Shown one piece after another: positions 1 to 7,449 of a DNA stretch of 14,028 bases. Origin of the DNA: Christensenella sp. UBA1214. Lineage in GTDB: Bacteria; Bacillota; Clostridia; Christensenellales; CAG-138. The position numbers were made by a program, and so were the translations under genes. The first letter of the stretch is position 1. Every line of letters starts with the position of its first letter. The DNA lies in NCBI GenBank assembly GCA_002309375.1, contig DBXK01000045.1:1-14028 (forward strand), in the 5' to 3' direction. The notes under the pieces are model-generated. The model saw nothing but the letters and a program-made list of their open reading frames with translations, ran no database searches and was not told where the DNA came from.

Positions 1-1164
1 GATCACCTGCAGAAGACGCTGGACGGCCTCTATGCCGCCGCGACGGCGAACCCCGATATCCTCGAGGATCCCACCGTAAAGCGTTTCGAAGTCAACCGCG
101 ATAAGCTTTCGTCTTTCGCGGACCGCTCCGTTCGGGATATCCCGCTCGCGAAAAAGCAGGAGCTGCTGCTTTCGTACCTGCCGATCCTTTCGGAGGAACC
201 CGCAGTTACCCTGCCCGAGGGGAAATACCTCGACCGAAACAGCGAATTCCGCTTCTTGTCCAGCCTCGGCGCGGACGTCGCCTATGATTATCAGACCTGC
301 GGTATAGTTCTGGGATTCGCTATGGCGGAAGGAGAAAAACAGTTCCATGGCAGCTGGAGCAACGGCGTGACCCGCTTTGAGGAGCTCCGCGGCCTTGAGG
401 AAACCATTCGCGGCTCCGTCCGCGAGCAGGCGGACAGTATGCGCAGCGCCGTGCCCGTGGAAGCCGGGAAATACCCCGTCGTGCTCTCCCCGGAGGCTGC
501 GGGCGTATTCGCTCACGAGAGCTTCGGCCATAAATCGGAAGCGGACTTCATGCTTTCCGACGAATCCATGAAGGATGAATGGCAGCTCGGTAAAAAAGTC
601 GGTTCGCCGATCCTTTCCATCGCGGAAAGCGGTACAATTCCCGGCAGCGGCTTCGTTCCCTACGACGACGAGGGTACCAAGGCGCGCAAGAATTATCTGA
701 TCAAAAACGGCGTGCTCGCGGGCCGCCTGCACAGCGCGATGACCGCCGCTGCGCTCGATGAGGACCTGACCGGCAACGCCCGCGCGATCGACTGCGAATT
801 CGAGCCGATCGTCCGCATGACGACGACCTATATCGAGGGCGGCGACCTCAGCTTCGACGAGCTCATCGCGCCGATCGAAAAGGGCTATTTTATCAAGACC
901 GTCAAGCACGGCAGCGGCATGAGCACCTTTACCATCGCGCCGAAGGTTGCCTACGAGATCGTGAACGGCAAGCTTGGCCGTCCCGCTCAGATCAGCGTTA
1001 TTTCGGGCAACGTGTTCGAAACGCTCGGCCTCATCGACGGGCTCACAAGGGATGTCGAGCTTCTCTCCTTCGTCGGCGGCGGCTGCGGTAAGATAGAGCA
1101 GTATCCTCTGCCCGTCGGCTTCGGCGGCCCGTTCGTCAGGGTTTCCGAAATGAACGTTCAGTAA
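1..1164 (+). CDS. tldD: TldD-like metalloprotease subunit, 5' truncated by window edge
   Basis: The reading frame is open from base 1, so the start lies outside the window; 387 residues are visible and roughly 70-90 N-terminal residues are probably missing compared with the usual 450-480. The zinc motif HESFGH (HExxxH, bases 514-531), preceded by AGVFA, is the signature of the catalytic TldD subunit of the TldD/TldE (PmbA) cytoplasmic protease. A glycine-rich C-terminus (SFVGGGCGK) and the GTKARKNYLIKNGVL stretch also fit TldD. In E. coli the heterodimer trims unfolded peptides, matures microcin B17 and degrades the CcdA antitoxin; the substrate here is unknown. It lies 14 bases before the partner gene, so the two are almost certainly co-transcribed. 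An internal TTG at 256 is not the real start, because homologous sequence continues upstream of it. No promoter is visible. Confidence 0.93.
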   Translation, partial: DHLQKTLDGLYAAATANPDILEDPTVKRFEVNRDKLSSFADRSVRDIPLAKKQELLLSYLPILSEEPAVTLPEGKYLDRNSEFRFLSSLGADVAYDYQTCGIVLGFAMAEGEKQFHGSWSNGVTRFEELRGLEETIRGSVREQADSMRSAVPVEAGKYPVVLSPEAAGVFAHESFGHKSEADFMLSDESMKDEWQLGKKVGSPILSIAESGTIPGSGFVPYDDEGTKARKNYLIKNGVLAGRLHSAMTAAALDEDLTGNARAIDCEFEPIVRMTTTYIEGGDLSFDELIAPIEKGYFIKTVKHGSGMSTFTIAPKVAYEIVNGKLGRPAQISVISGNVFETLGLIDGLTRDVELLSFVGGGCGKIEQYPLPVGFGGPFVRVSEMNVQ

Positions 1165-1178
1165 TCGAGGTGATAGAA

Positions 1179-2396
1179 ATGGAAAAAGAATTCATCAAAA
1201 AAACAGAGCAGTCCGTAACGCTCAACGTCACCGCGGGAAAAATCGACAGCTTCCGCGAGATCGAAAGAACGACCGGCACCGTCCGCGTCTATGAAAACGG
1301 CTGCATAGGCGTCGCCGGCTGCCTCGGCGAACCCAATGAAGAAGAGCTGACCGAAAAGGCGAAGGAAGCGCTCGCTTTCGCGATCCCGTATCCCTGCAGC
1401 CTCGAAGGCCCCCTCGAGCAGGAGGAGATCCACGATGAGGAGATCATCCCGGTCGCCGAATTCATCCCGACGATGCAGCGTTTCCTCGACCGCCTCGGCG
1501 AGCTTTGCCCGAAATTCGCGCTTACCAACAAGATCAGCCTTACCCGCAGCAGGACGGAATATAAGAATTCCCTCGGAAGGCATCTCGTCAGCTGTGGCAG
1601 AGAACTCATTATCAGCCTGGTCGCGCAGAGCCGTGGCAGCGGCAACCTTTTCGATACCGGCTTAGGCTGGAGCGGCGACCACTTTGATGAGGAAGCGCTG
1701 CTCGCGGAGTTCAAACGGGAGTACGACGCCTTCTATAAGCCCGCCGATATCGAGCCCGGCAGATACCCGGTCGTGATTGAACCTGTGCAGCTCCTGGGCA
1801 GGTATCTCAATCATATGGTCGGCGATCTCTACGCCGCTGGTGCGTCGCTTCTGAGCGGCAAGCTCGGCGAAAAGGTGTTCTCCGATAAGCTGACCCTCAA
1901 GGCCGATATGAACCTCAAAACCGCTCCAAGCGGCTGCTTCTTCGACGCCGAAGGCTGCGTCGCCCCGGATATGAGGCCTTCTCTCGTTGAAAACGGCGTG
2001 CTGAAAGGCCTTCTCACCACGAAAAAGACAGCCGCGGCTTACGGCCTTCCGAATCTCGGGACCGCTGCCGCGACCTATGACGGTGTTCCCGACATGGACA
2101 TCAGCGGCCTTTACGTGGAACCGACCGTCAAGAGCCTCCGTGAGCTCGTGCCCGGCAAAGCGGTGCTCGTGGTGGTCGCGGCCGGCGGCGACGCCACGCC
2201 CGAAGGTCATTTCGCCACCCCCGTGCAGATGGCTTACCTGATGGAGAACGGCGAGCTCGCAGGCCGCCTGCCCGATATCACCGTCAGCGGCGATTTCTTC
2301 GATCTGCTCGGCAAGGACTACGTCGGGACCTCCCACGATGATCCGATTGACGGCTTTAATTTCAGCGCGTTCGTAATGGACGTCGATAAAGCCTGA
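1179..2396 (+). CDS. pmbA: TldE/PmbA-like non-catalytic partner subunit
   Basis: This 405-residue protein belongs to the TldD/PmbA (U62) family but has no HExxxH motif, as expected for the TldE half of the heterodimer. Family features include the PVVIEP...LLGRYLNHMVGDLYAAGASLLSGKLGEKVFSD-type core (about residues 197-235) and the following ENGVLKGLLTT segment that mirrors TldD. I chose the ATG at 1179 because GAGGTG at 1167-1172 sits six bases before it; a GTG at 1170 is in frame but overlaps that ribosome site. At 405 residues it is slightly shorter than typical PmbA (about 440-450). It directly follows tldD, and a strong hairpin ends the unit. Its role is to complete the protease and probably to contribute substrate binding; it should have no independent activity. 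Confidence 0.92.
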   Translation: MEKEFIKKTEQSVTLNVTAGKIDSFREIERTTGTVRVYENGCIGVAGCLGEPNEEELTEKAKEALAFAIPYPCSLEGPLEQEEIHDEEIIPVAEFIPTMQRFLDRLGELCPKFALTNKISLTRSRTEYKNSLGRHLVSCGRELIISLVAQSRGSGNLFDTGLGWSGDHFDEEALLAEFKREYDAFYKPADIEPGRYPVVIEPVQLLGRYLNHMVGDLYAAGASLLSGKLGEKVFSDKLTLKADMNLKTAPSGCFFDAEGCVAPDMRPSLVENGVLKGLLTTKKTAAAYGLPNLGTAAATYDGVPDMDISGLYVEPTVKSLRELVPGKAVLVVVAAGGDATPEGHFATPVQMAYLMENGELAGRLPDITVSGDFFDLLGKDYVGTSHDDPIDGFNFSAFVMDVDKA

Positions 2397-2422
2397 AGCG
2401 AAAACAGCATACACTGCAAACA

Positions 2423-2448
2423 AAAAAGCGGGGTCTCCCCCGCTTTTT
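2423..2448. terminator. Bidirectional intrinsic terminator between tldE and threonine aldolase genes
   Basis: An 11-pair inverted repeat with a GCGGGG/CCCCGC core flanked by A5/T5 (2423-2433 with 2438-2448) closes a four-base TCTC loop. The T tract lies on both strands because of the A/T flanks, so it can stop transcription from the tld genes on the plus strand and from the converging aldolase gene on the minus strand. Confidence 0.9.
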
Positions 2449-2504
2449 CACATTCCATTGTGAAGGAAAGCCGCGCAGGCGGATCCCCTCACGCCGCCCT
2501 CCGC

Positions 2505-3545
2505 TCACTTCTGCATCAGCTCGCCGAGCCTTTTCAAAAAGGCGTCGGCTTCGCTCCTTTCCGTTCCCCATGAGGTCACGAGGCGGATCGGGATCATGCC
2601 GTCCTTTTCGCGGCGCCATTCATAGAAGAAGAAATCCTGTTTGAGCGTATTCACAACGCCCGCCGGCAGGATCGGGAAGAGCTGGTTCGTCGGGGAATCT
2701 CCGTCGAAGCGGACGCCGAGCCGGATGAGACCCTCGCGCAGGATGGAAGCCATCTCGTTTTCATGCCGCGCGATGCGGTAATAGAGGCTTTCTTCGCCGC
2801 CCGCGAGCAGGGCTTCGAACTGCACGCCGATCAGCCTGCCCTTGGCGAGCATCCCGCACTGGCGCTTGATCATATGGCGGAAACGGCCTTCGCAGAGCCC
2901 GGGCCGCAGCACGAGCGCTTCGCCGAAGAGCGCGCCGTTTTTCGTGCCGCCGATATAGAAGGCGTCCGAAAGAGCGGCGATATCGCGGATATCGGCGTCG
3001 TTTTCACCGCAGGTCAGCGCCGCGCCGAGCCTTGCGCCGTCGATATAGAGGAGCAGGCCGCGCTCCCTGCACTTTGCATAAAGCGCCTTCAGCTCGGCCT
3101 TTTTATAGATCGTGCCGAGCTCCGTGGGCTGGGAGATATAGACGAGCGCGGGCTCCGGCGTGTGCTCATCCTGGTACTCCTCGAGCGCGCGGTCGATCAG
3201 CCCCGGCGTGAGCTTGCCGTTCGGCGCTTCGGCCGTCACGATGCGGTGCCCCGTGCCCTCGAGCGCGCCGGTCTCATGGAAATAGATATGCCCGGTGCGC
3301 GCGGCGATGACCGACTGCCAGGGCTTCAGCACGGCGGCGGCGAAGGTGATATTGCAGGGCGTGCCGCCGATCATGAAATGCACCTCCCGCGTCTCGTCCC
3401 CGATCAGCTCGCGGATCAGCTTCGCGGCGTTTTCGCAGTGCGGATCGAGGCCGTAGCCATCCGTATGCTCGGAATTGGTTTTGATGAGCGCCTCCAGCAC
3501 CTCCGGATGCGCACCCTGGTTATAATCGGAATTGAAGAAGATCAT
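2505..3545 (-). CDS. Low-specificity threonine aldolase family PLP enzyme
   Basis: This 346-residue protein is a fold-type I PLP enzyme of the beta-eliminating lyase/threonine aldolase family. Such enzymes split L-threonine or allo-threonine to glycine and acetaldehyde in the cytoplasm. The visible PLP features are DGARLGAAL (residues 169-177, with Asp169 and Arg172 as cofactor contacts), YIGGTKNG with Lys202 as the Schiff-base lysine, an early NSDYNQGAHPEV stretch, and HETGALEGTGHR around residues 90-101. The length is normal. The ATG at 3545 has GGAGG five bases upstream. It is a single-gene unit with a consensus promoter just upstream, and it shares the 2423-2448 hairpin with the convergent tld genes. 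The fold is certain; the exact substrate preference (Thr, allo-Thr or a related beta-hydroxy amino acid) cannot be read from sequence. Confidence 0.92.
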   Translation of the reverse strand: MIFFNSDYNQGAHPEVLEALIKTNSEHTDGYGLDPHCENAAKLIRELIGDETREVHFMIGGTPCNITFAAAVLKPWQSVIAARTGHIYFHETGALEGTGHRIVTAEAPNGKLTPGLIDRALEEYQDEHTPEPALVYISQPTELGTIYKKAELKALYAKCRERGLLLYIDGARLGAALTCGENDADIRDIAALSDAFYIGGTKNGALFGEALVLRPGLCEGRFRHMIKRQCGMLAKGRLIGVQFEALLAGGEESLYYRIARHENEMASILREGLIRLGVRFDGDSPTNQLFPILPAGVVNTLKQDFFFYEWRREKDGMIPIRLVTSWGTERSEADAFLKRLGELMQK

Positions 3546-3577
3546 ATTTGCCTCCGAAAAGCATTGTGTTTGAAGGC

Positions 3578-3606
3578 ATTATACTGTATCGCGGGCGATA
3601 ATACAA
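3578..3606 (-). promoter_or_regulatory. Sigma-A-type promoter of the threonine aldolase gene
   Basis: Read on the minus strand, TTGTAT (3601-3606) is followed by 17 bases and then a perfect TATAAT (3578-3583), about 33 bases before the aldolase ATG. The spacing and consensus are near ideal. Confidence 0.8.
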
Positions 3607-3647
3607 TAGGCTGAGGCAGGCTTTGCGATCCGATGCTTCCGCGCATT

Positions 3648-3672
3648 AAAAAAGCCCCGCAGAAGCGGGGCT
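3648..3672 (-). terminator. Intrinsic terminator of the zinc-ribbon membrane protein gene
   Basis: On the minus strand AGCCCCGC (3672-3665) pairs with GCGGGGCT (3660-3653) around a TTCT loop, and a run of six T follows (3653-3648). It lies about 18 bases past the stop codon of the gene ending at 3690 and insulates the aldolase promoter from read-through. Confidence 0.9.
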
Positions 3673-3689
3673 CCGGTTCAGATCACAGA

Positions 3690-4424
3690 TCAATAAAGAT
3701 CATACAGGCTGAGGCCGTGAAGGCTGTTGTAGATCGCGTTGTAGGAAGACTGTGCCGCGGCGTTGTTGAAGATCTTGAAGAAAGCGCCGATCGTGATGCA
3801 TGCGGCAAATGCAATGATCACGAACAGGAAGAGCTTCATATCGTCGCCGAGGAGCTTCTTCAGCGAGAGATAGATGATCAGCACCTGGACGGCGACTGCG
3901 GCGGCCATGATGACCTCCAGGAAATAACCCCACATAGGAGCGAAGGGCATTACGAGCAGAGCGCCGGCCGAGAGGGGTATCGTCGAATACGCCACAATGT
4001 TCAGTATCGTGATCGGATTGATCTTCTTGTGTGCAAAAACGGGCATCAGGAAGCAAACGCCGATCATTACGCCGACGGCAATGATCCCGATCAGCAGACC
4101 GAACAGCAGGTAATAGCCGAAGCCGAGCTTATTAATTGCGCCATAGATGCCAAACGCCAGCGCAAAGAGGGTGATATTGCCGCCGATCAGAAGCGACCAC
4201 TCGTGGGAAGTGCTTTCGGTCGCGATGTCGATCCCCGCCTCGGGCTTGCCGGTGAAGAATGCCTTCAGCTCATCCAGCAGCCTTTTGAACATCGGGGTCG
4301 GGGCCTTCTCCGGCTTCGGCTGTTCGGGCTGCGCAGGCTGCGCGGCCTCGCCGATCCTGGTCCCGCAATTGCCGCAGAAAGTGGCGTCATCCGGCAATTT
4401 GGTACCGCATTTGGGACAGAACAT
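3690..4424 (-). CDS. Zinc-ribbon plus five-helix membrane protein (Yip1-like)
   Basis: The protein has 244 residues. The N-terminus carries a CPKCG...CGNCG zinc ribbon (Cys3, Cys6, Cys17, Cys20), followed by a Pro/Gln/Glu-rich linker (about 27-45). After a short amphipathic region come five predicted membrane helices (about 77-97, 104-130, 138-160, 165-188 and 197-217). This arrangement is common in Firmicutes for zinc-ribbon proteins fused to Yip1- or DUF-type membrane domains of unknown role; the helix count fits Yip1-like proteins, but I cannot confirm that family. The ribbon is expected to face the cytoplasm. An AAAGGAG sequence seven bases before the ATG at 4424 supports the start. It is a lone gene with its own promoter (4479-4507) and terminator (3648-3672). 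No enzymatic motif is visible, and no function is assigned. Confidence 0.85.
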   Translation of the reverse strand: MFCPKCGTKLPDDATFCGNCGTRIGEAAQPAQPEQPKPEKAPTPMFKRLLDELKAFFTGKPEAGIDIATESTSHEWSLLIGGNITLFALAFGIYGAINKLGFGYYLLFGLLIGIIAVGVMIGVCFLMPVFAHKKINPITILNIVAYSTIPLSAGALLVMPFAPMWGYFLEVIMAAAVAVQVLIIYLSLKKLLGDDMKLFLFVIIAFAACITIGAFFKIFNNAAAQSSYNAIYNSLHGLSLYDLY

Positions 4425-4478
4425 AGTTTTTCTCCTTTACAACAATAAGTACAGATAAATAATCTGCCGGTTACGGAT

Positions 4479-4507
4479 ATTATATCACGGCGTTCGCTCC
4501 GTTTCAA
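4479..4507 (-). promoter_or_regulatory. Sigma-A-type promoter of the zinc-ribbon gene
   Basis: On the minus strand TTGAAA (4502-4507), a 17-base spacer and TATAAT (4479-4484, preceded by TGA) form a strong promoter 55 bases before the start codon. The 54-base leader is AT-rich and shows no convincing structure. Confidence 0.8.
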
Positions 4508-4564
4508 TAGATAACTGCGGCCTTCGCCGAAATCATTTCGCTTTTTTTCTGTTCGGTGCGCGGA

Positions 4565-5644
4565 TCAGCCGCCGAAGCGGACCATCGCCGAAAGCACGGC
4601 GGAATAGTAAAGGCCGGGATCCTGTCCGAGCATCGCTTCCGCAGACTCGGTATCGCCGTCGATGCGGTAATGGATCTCCAGCATCCTTCCGCTGCCGTCG
4701 TCGCCGAAGAGGACGATATCCGAGCCAAAGCCGACGTCCTTCATTACGGCCGCATAGCAGTCGTAGCCGTCAACGGTGTAATGCCAGAAACGGATGCCGG
4801 TCTCCCCCGCCTCGCGGATCAGCCTTGCAAGCGCGTCTTCGTTGGAGGTATAGGCGTCATACGTCACTGAATTGACGCCCTGCGCTTCATTCGCGATCTC
4901 AAAGCCCTGCGCATCGTTGCGGACAACGGCGAAGCCCTCCGGCAGCCTGATGCTGAAGAAGCCGTTGGCGCTGATAATGCGGTCGGGGTCGTCGAAGCTC
5001 GGCCGGGTGCTGCCGCTGCCGCCGGGAACGGCTTCATCGGTCGTCAGGCGCAGGTTGAGGTTCTTCCCGCTCAGCTGCGGGAGCTTTGCGGGGTCGCCGC
5101 CCATGACAGTCACAAGGCTGCGGAAGCCGTATTTCAAAGTGTATTCATATCCGGCGGGAATGATGTCGCCGCTCCATTCGTCGCCGCAGTGGCGGAGGGT
5201 GATATCGAGCTTCATGTAATCCGTGCTGTCGCCGAACACCGCGCTCATGGAGAGCTTGTCGCCGAGGCGGCGGAAGGTCCAATCATCGATCTTTTTCCCC
5301 TCGACCGTTCCCTTGAGAACGATCGTGTCCTCGCCGAAGGTCGCGGCGCAGTCCTTGAGAAGCTTGTCGCCGACGCCGTTGATCACAAGATAGCAGACGC
5401 CGGTGTTGCCGTCGGTCACGGCGGCGCGCATCACGCAGTCGTTCGTGATCCCGGCATTGTCCCGGTAGATCCCGCCGCTTTCGGTAACAGCGAAAACGCC
5501 GTACCAGTCGCCGAGCAGATCGCGCGAATACTCCGGCACCGCGCTCTGCTGTTCCTCCTCCTTTGTGCCGCAGGAGCAGGCCGCAAGGAGCGATATGAGC
5601 GCCGCAAGGGCAAGGATCAGGGCTGTGAGTTTGAGCTTTTTCAT
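4565..5644 (-). CDS. Lipoprotein of unknown function, two apparent domains
   Basis: This 359-residue protein begins with a lipoprotein signal: basic MKKLK, a hydrophobic core, and the lipobox LAAC with Cys23 as the predicted lipid-modified residue. The mature protein seems to have two parts. Residues about 40-190 start with LLGDWYGVF and look like a beta-barrel, lipocalin-like fold. Residues about 230-359 (FFSIRLPEGFAVV... to the C-terminus) resemble the general shape of PsbP/DUF1795-like lipoprotein domains. Both assignments are weak and based on appearance only. A GGAGGG sequence eight bases before the ATG supports the start. Only 15 bases separate it from the upstream secreted-protein gene, so the two are likely co-transcribed and may act together at the cell surface. 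No catalytic motif is visible, and no clear terminator follows it. Confidence 0.8.
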   Translation of the reverse strand: MKKLKLTALILALAALISLLAACSCGTKEEEQQSAVPEYSRDLLGDWYGVFAVTESGGIYRDNAGITNDCVMRAAVTDGNTGVCYLVINGVGDKLLKDCAATFGEDTIVLKGTVEGKKIDDWTFRRLGDKLSMSAVFGDSTDYMKLDITLRHCGDEWSGDIIPAGYEYTLKYGFRSLVTVMGGDPAKLPQLSGKNLNLRLTTDEAVPGGSGSTRPSFDDPDRIISANGFFSIRLPEGFAVVRNDAQGFEIANEAQGVNSVTYDAYTSNEDALARLIREAGETGIRFWHYTVDGYDCYAAVMKDVGFGSDIVLFGDDGSGRMLEIHYRIDGDTESAEAMLGQDPGLYYSAVLSAMVRFGG

Positions 5645-5659
5645 GTTCGTCGCCCTCCG

Positions 5660-6760
5660 TTATTTGCCGCCGAAGCCGACAGCGAGCGGCGTTCCGGCGG
5701 GGTAGCTGTCCGAATCACGCGCCGCGATCGGTTCAACGCGGTACGGGATCTCATAGACGCTGCCGTCTTCGATGATTATGCGCACTGTGAAAAGGAATGA
5801 GCCATCCTCCGAAAGGGCGGCGTTCGCGCTTTCGGCGAACTGTTTCGTGATCGTTCCGCGAAGCAGCAGCTCGCCGTCCGCTTCATCGTATTCGAGCTTC
5901 ACGCCGTCCGGAAGAACACCTTCGATCGAATCGAAAGCGGAACCGAGGCCGAGACGGGCGATCAGCAGGAAATCGAATTTTTTATCGGGAATGTAATAGA
6001 GGATCGAATTCGCCGTGAAAACGCAGTCCGGCATATTGTTCGGAACGGGCGTGGGCTCCGGCGTCGGCTCCGGCGTCGGCTCGGGCGTCGGCTCCGGCGT
6101 TGCGGGTTCGGGCTCAACGATGCTCAGAGTGACCGTAGCATAGGTCTCATACGGCGCTTCCTCGGAAACGACGTAGAACATGAATTTGTAATCGCCCGTT
6201 CTCGTCGGCGTTCCGCTGACGGTTCCGTCCGAAGAAAGGGCAAGGCCGACGGTATTCATCCAAACGCATTCCTCATCCTGCGGATCGATCCACTCGACGA
6301 AATGAACGATCTCGACCGGGTAGTCGGTCTCGATCCGCGCCGAATACGCTTCGCCGAGCGTCGCTTCGGGAAGCGCCGTTGTGATGACGTTGATCCCGCC
6401 GCGGGTGACGTTGAAGGCGATGACGGCGTCGCTGCTCAGCAGGCCGTTCGGAAGAAGCTCGAAATCGACGACGAAATAACCGGGCTCTGTCGGAGTTCCG
6501 GAAACGATATAGTCGTAGCTGTTATAATAATTATTGAATGTGCGCGTCAGCGTGATCCCGGGGGGCAGGGATCCGGCGCGGATCTCCACTGCGCTCGCCT
6601 GATCATCGTTGGACCAGAGGACGTAGCTGTAGGGCTTGCCGACCGTCAGCTCCTCCGTCACCATCGGATTCAGGCTCTCGCTGTGCGCAGCGGGAACGGC
6701 AAACGCGTTTATCAACATCGTGAAAGCAAAAATGAGCGCCAAAAGCTTTTTCATGCGCAT
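5660..6760 (-). CDS. Secreted protein with Ig-like (He_PIG-type) repeats and TPEP linker
   Basis: This 366-residue protein has a Sec signal peptide (MRMKKLLALIFAFTML..., probable cleavage near residues 25-28) with no lipobox. Two Ig-like modules follow: residues about 35-118 (LPPGI and SGTPTEPGYF motifs) and 125-214 (LALSSDGTVSGTPTRTGDY). These LPPG/GxxSGTP patterns are typical of He_PIG 'putative Ig' domains of surface proteins. A Pro/Glu/Thr linker (about 216-240, repeated TPEP) leads to a third beta-rich module (about 246-344) with a similar LPDGVKLEYDEADGELLLRGT pattern. There is no LPXTG, SLH or C-terminal membrane anchor, so it is probably released or held non-covalently. AAAGGAGG sits seven bases before the first ATG, which favours it over the ATG two codons later. 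It is the first gene of a pair with the downstream lipoprotein. No ligand can be inferred. Confidence 0.85.
   Translation of the reverse strand: MRMKKLLALIFAFTMLINAFAVPAAHSESLNPMVTEELTVGKPYSYVLWSNDDQASAVEIRAGSLPPGITLTRTFNNYYNSYDYIVSGTPTEPGYFVVDFELLPNGLLSSDAVIAFNVTRGGINVITTALPEATLGEAYSARIETDYPVEIVHFVEWIDPQDEECVWMNTVGLALSSDGTVSGTPTRTGDYKFMFYVVSEEAPYETYATVTLSIVEPEPATPEPTPEPTPEPTPEPTPVPNNMPDCVFTANSILYYIPDKKFDFLLIARLGLGSAFDSIEGVLPDGVKLEYDEADGELLLRGTITKQFAESANAALSEDGSFLFTVRIIIEDGSVYEIPYRVEPIAARDSDSYPAGTPLAVGFGGK
6048..6095. repeat. Four 12-base tandem repeats encoding the TPEP linker
   Basis: Four near-identical 12-base units of the form GGCGTCGGCTCC (6048-6059, 6060-6071, 6072-6083, 6084-6095) and a degraded fifth unit lie inside the secreted Ig-like protein gene. 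Read on the minus strand they encode the repeated TPEP spacer. Copy number is likely to vary between strains without breaking the frame. Confidence 0.85.
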
Positions 6761-6790
6761 ATTGCTTCCTCCTTTGTTCTGTATGCTTCA

Positions 6791-6819
6791 ATTATAGCGG
6801 ATTTTATCGAAAAGAGCAA
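6791..6819 (-). promoter_or_regulatory. Sigma-A-type promoter of the secreted protein/lipoprotein unit
   Basis: On the minus strand TTGCTC (6814-6819), 17 bases and TATAAT (6791-6796) lie 30 bases before the ATG at 6760. It is the only good promoter seen for the two genes 6760 to 4565. Confidence 0.75.
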
Positions 6820-6836
6820 GAAAACGAAGCCGGAAA

Positions 6837-7298
6837 TCAGTCTTTCGGCGCGATCTCCTTTTCGATTATGCGTGCGAAGTGCTCGATGCCGGCGCGGTCC
6901 CGCTCGGCGAAACGGTTCAGAACGGGGCTGTCGATATCGAGCACGCCGAAAACGCTGCCGTCCGCCGCGCGAAGGGGCACGACGATCTCCGAATTGGAGG
7001 CGCAGTCGCAGGCGATATGCCCGGGAAAAGTATGCACGTCCGCAACGACGATGGTCCGGTTTTCCGCCGCCGCAGTGCCGCAGACGCCGCTTCCGAGCGG
7101 GATCTCGATGCAGGCGGGCTTGCCCTGGAACGGCCCGAGAACGAGCTTTTCGCCCTCGATCAGATAGAACCCCGCCCAATTCAGGATCGGGAGATTGTCA
7201 TAGATCAGCGCCGAAGCGTTCGCCATGTTCGCGACCGGGTGCGGCACTTCGCGCACGAGCCCTTCGAGCTGCAGCGCAAGATCGTCGTAATCGACCAT
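6837..7298 (-). CDS. msrC: Free methionine-(R)-sulfoxide reductase (GAF-domain fRMsr)
   Basis: This 153-residue single-GAF-domain protein matches fRMsr (E. coli YebR/MsrC), which reduces free L-methionine-R-sulfoxide in the cytoplasm with thioredoxin as electron source. The diagnostic run is GPFQGKPACIEIP, then GVCGTA, then a segment ending in HIACD and SNSEIVVPL. Cys63, Cys73 and Cys97 have the same spacing (10 and 24) as the functional E. coli Cys84, Cys94 and Cys118, so the catalytic and resolving cysteines are present. I chose the ATG at 7298 because AAAGGA lies about ten bases upstream. The ATG three codons earlier (7307) is almost on top of that site, and still longer frames run through the promoter. 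It is transcribed divergently from the TauE/SafE-type gene. Its likely role is repair of oxidised methionine under oxidative stress. Confidence 0.93.
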   Translation of the reverse strand: MVDYDDLALQLEGLVREVPHPVANMANASALIYDNLPILNWAGFYLIEGEKLVLGPFQGKPACIEIPLGSGVCGTAAAENRTIVVADVHTFPGHIACDCASNSEIVVPLRAADGSVFGVLDIDSPVLNRFAERDRAGIEHFARIIEKEIAPKD

Positions 7299-7329
7299 TT
7301 TTTGCATTTCCTTTCGCTTTTTCGTCCAT

Positions 7330-7359
7330 ATAATAGCATAACCGGGGTGCGGATTGCAA
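7330..7359 (-). promoter_or_regulatory. Promoter of the methionine sulfoxide reductase gene
   Basis: On the minus strand TTGCAA (7354-7359), an 18-base spacer and TATTAT (7330-7335) lie about 32 bases before the chosen start at 7298. The match is fair. A start at 7382 would place this promoter inside the gene, which supports the shorter protein. Confidence 0.6.
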
Positions 7360-7410
7360 GATTTCGCCCGATTTTGCATCAAAACCGGGATTCTTCGGCG
7401 GCGAAAAATA

Positions 7411-7419
7411 TGCTATAAT
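7411..7419 (+). promoter_or_regulatory. Extended -10 promoter of the TSUP transporter gene
   Basis: TGCTATAAT (7411-7419) is a perfect extended -10 element. The -35 region 17 bases upstream (TTCTTC at 7391-7396) is weak, as is common with extended -10 promoters. It lies about 30 bases before the TTG start at 7450 and is back to back with the divergent reductase promoter. Confidence 0.65.
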
Positions 7420-7449
7420 ACCTTGGATAAGGATTTGGAGGAAAAACGC

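Noticed and set aside
2763..3614. Long open frame on the plus strand opposite the threonine aldolase gene.
   Set aside because: It is an antisense shadow produced by GC-rich codon bias; the minus strand has clear family motifs, a promoter and a ribosome site.
4528..4548. CGAAA-TCA-TTTCG hairpin followed by seven T on the plus strand, resembling a terminator.
   Set aside because: The stem is only five pairs, no plus-strand gene lies upstream, and on the minus strand, where the neighbouring genes lie, there is no T tract.
6048..6095. Tandem 12-base repeats considered as a possible CRISPR-like or regulatory array.
   Set aside because: There are no unique spacers, and the units encode a regular TPEP linker in frame, so they are coding repeats.
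6302..7333. Open frame on the plus strand spanning the Ig-like and fRMsr genes.
   Set aside because: Its C-terminal part is Arg-rich low-complexity sequence typical of shadow frames, and it crosses a promoter and two well-supported genes.
7299..7382. Possible N-terminal extension of the methionine sulfoxide reductase to 7382.
   Set aside because: It would include the promoter at 7330-7359 and exceeds the family's usual length; the start at 7298 has a suitably placed ribosome site.
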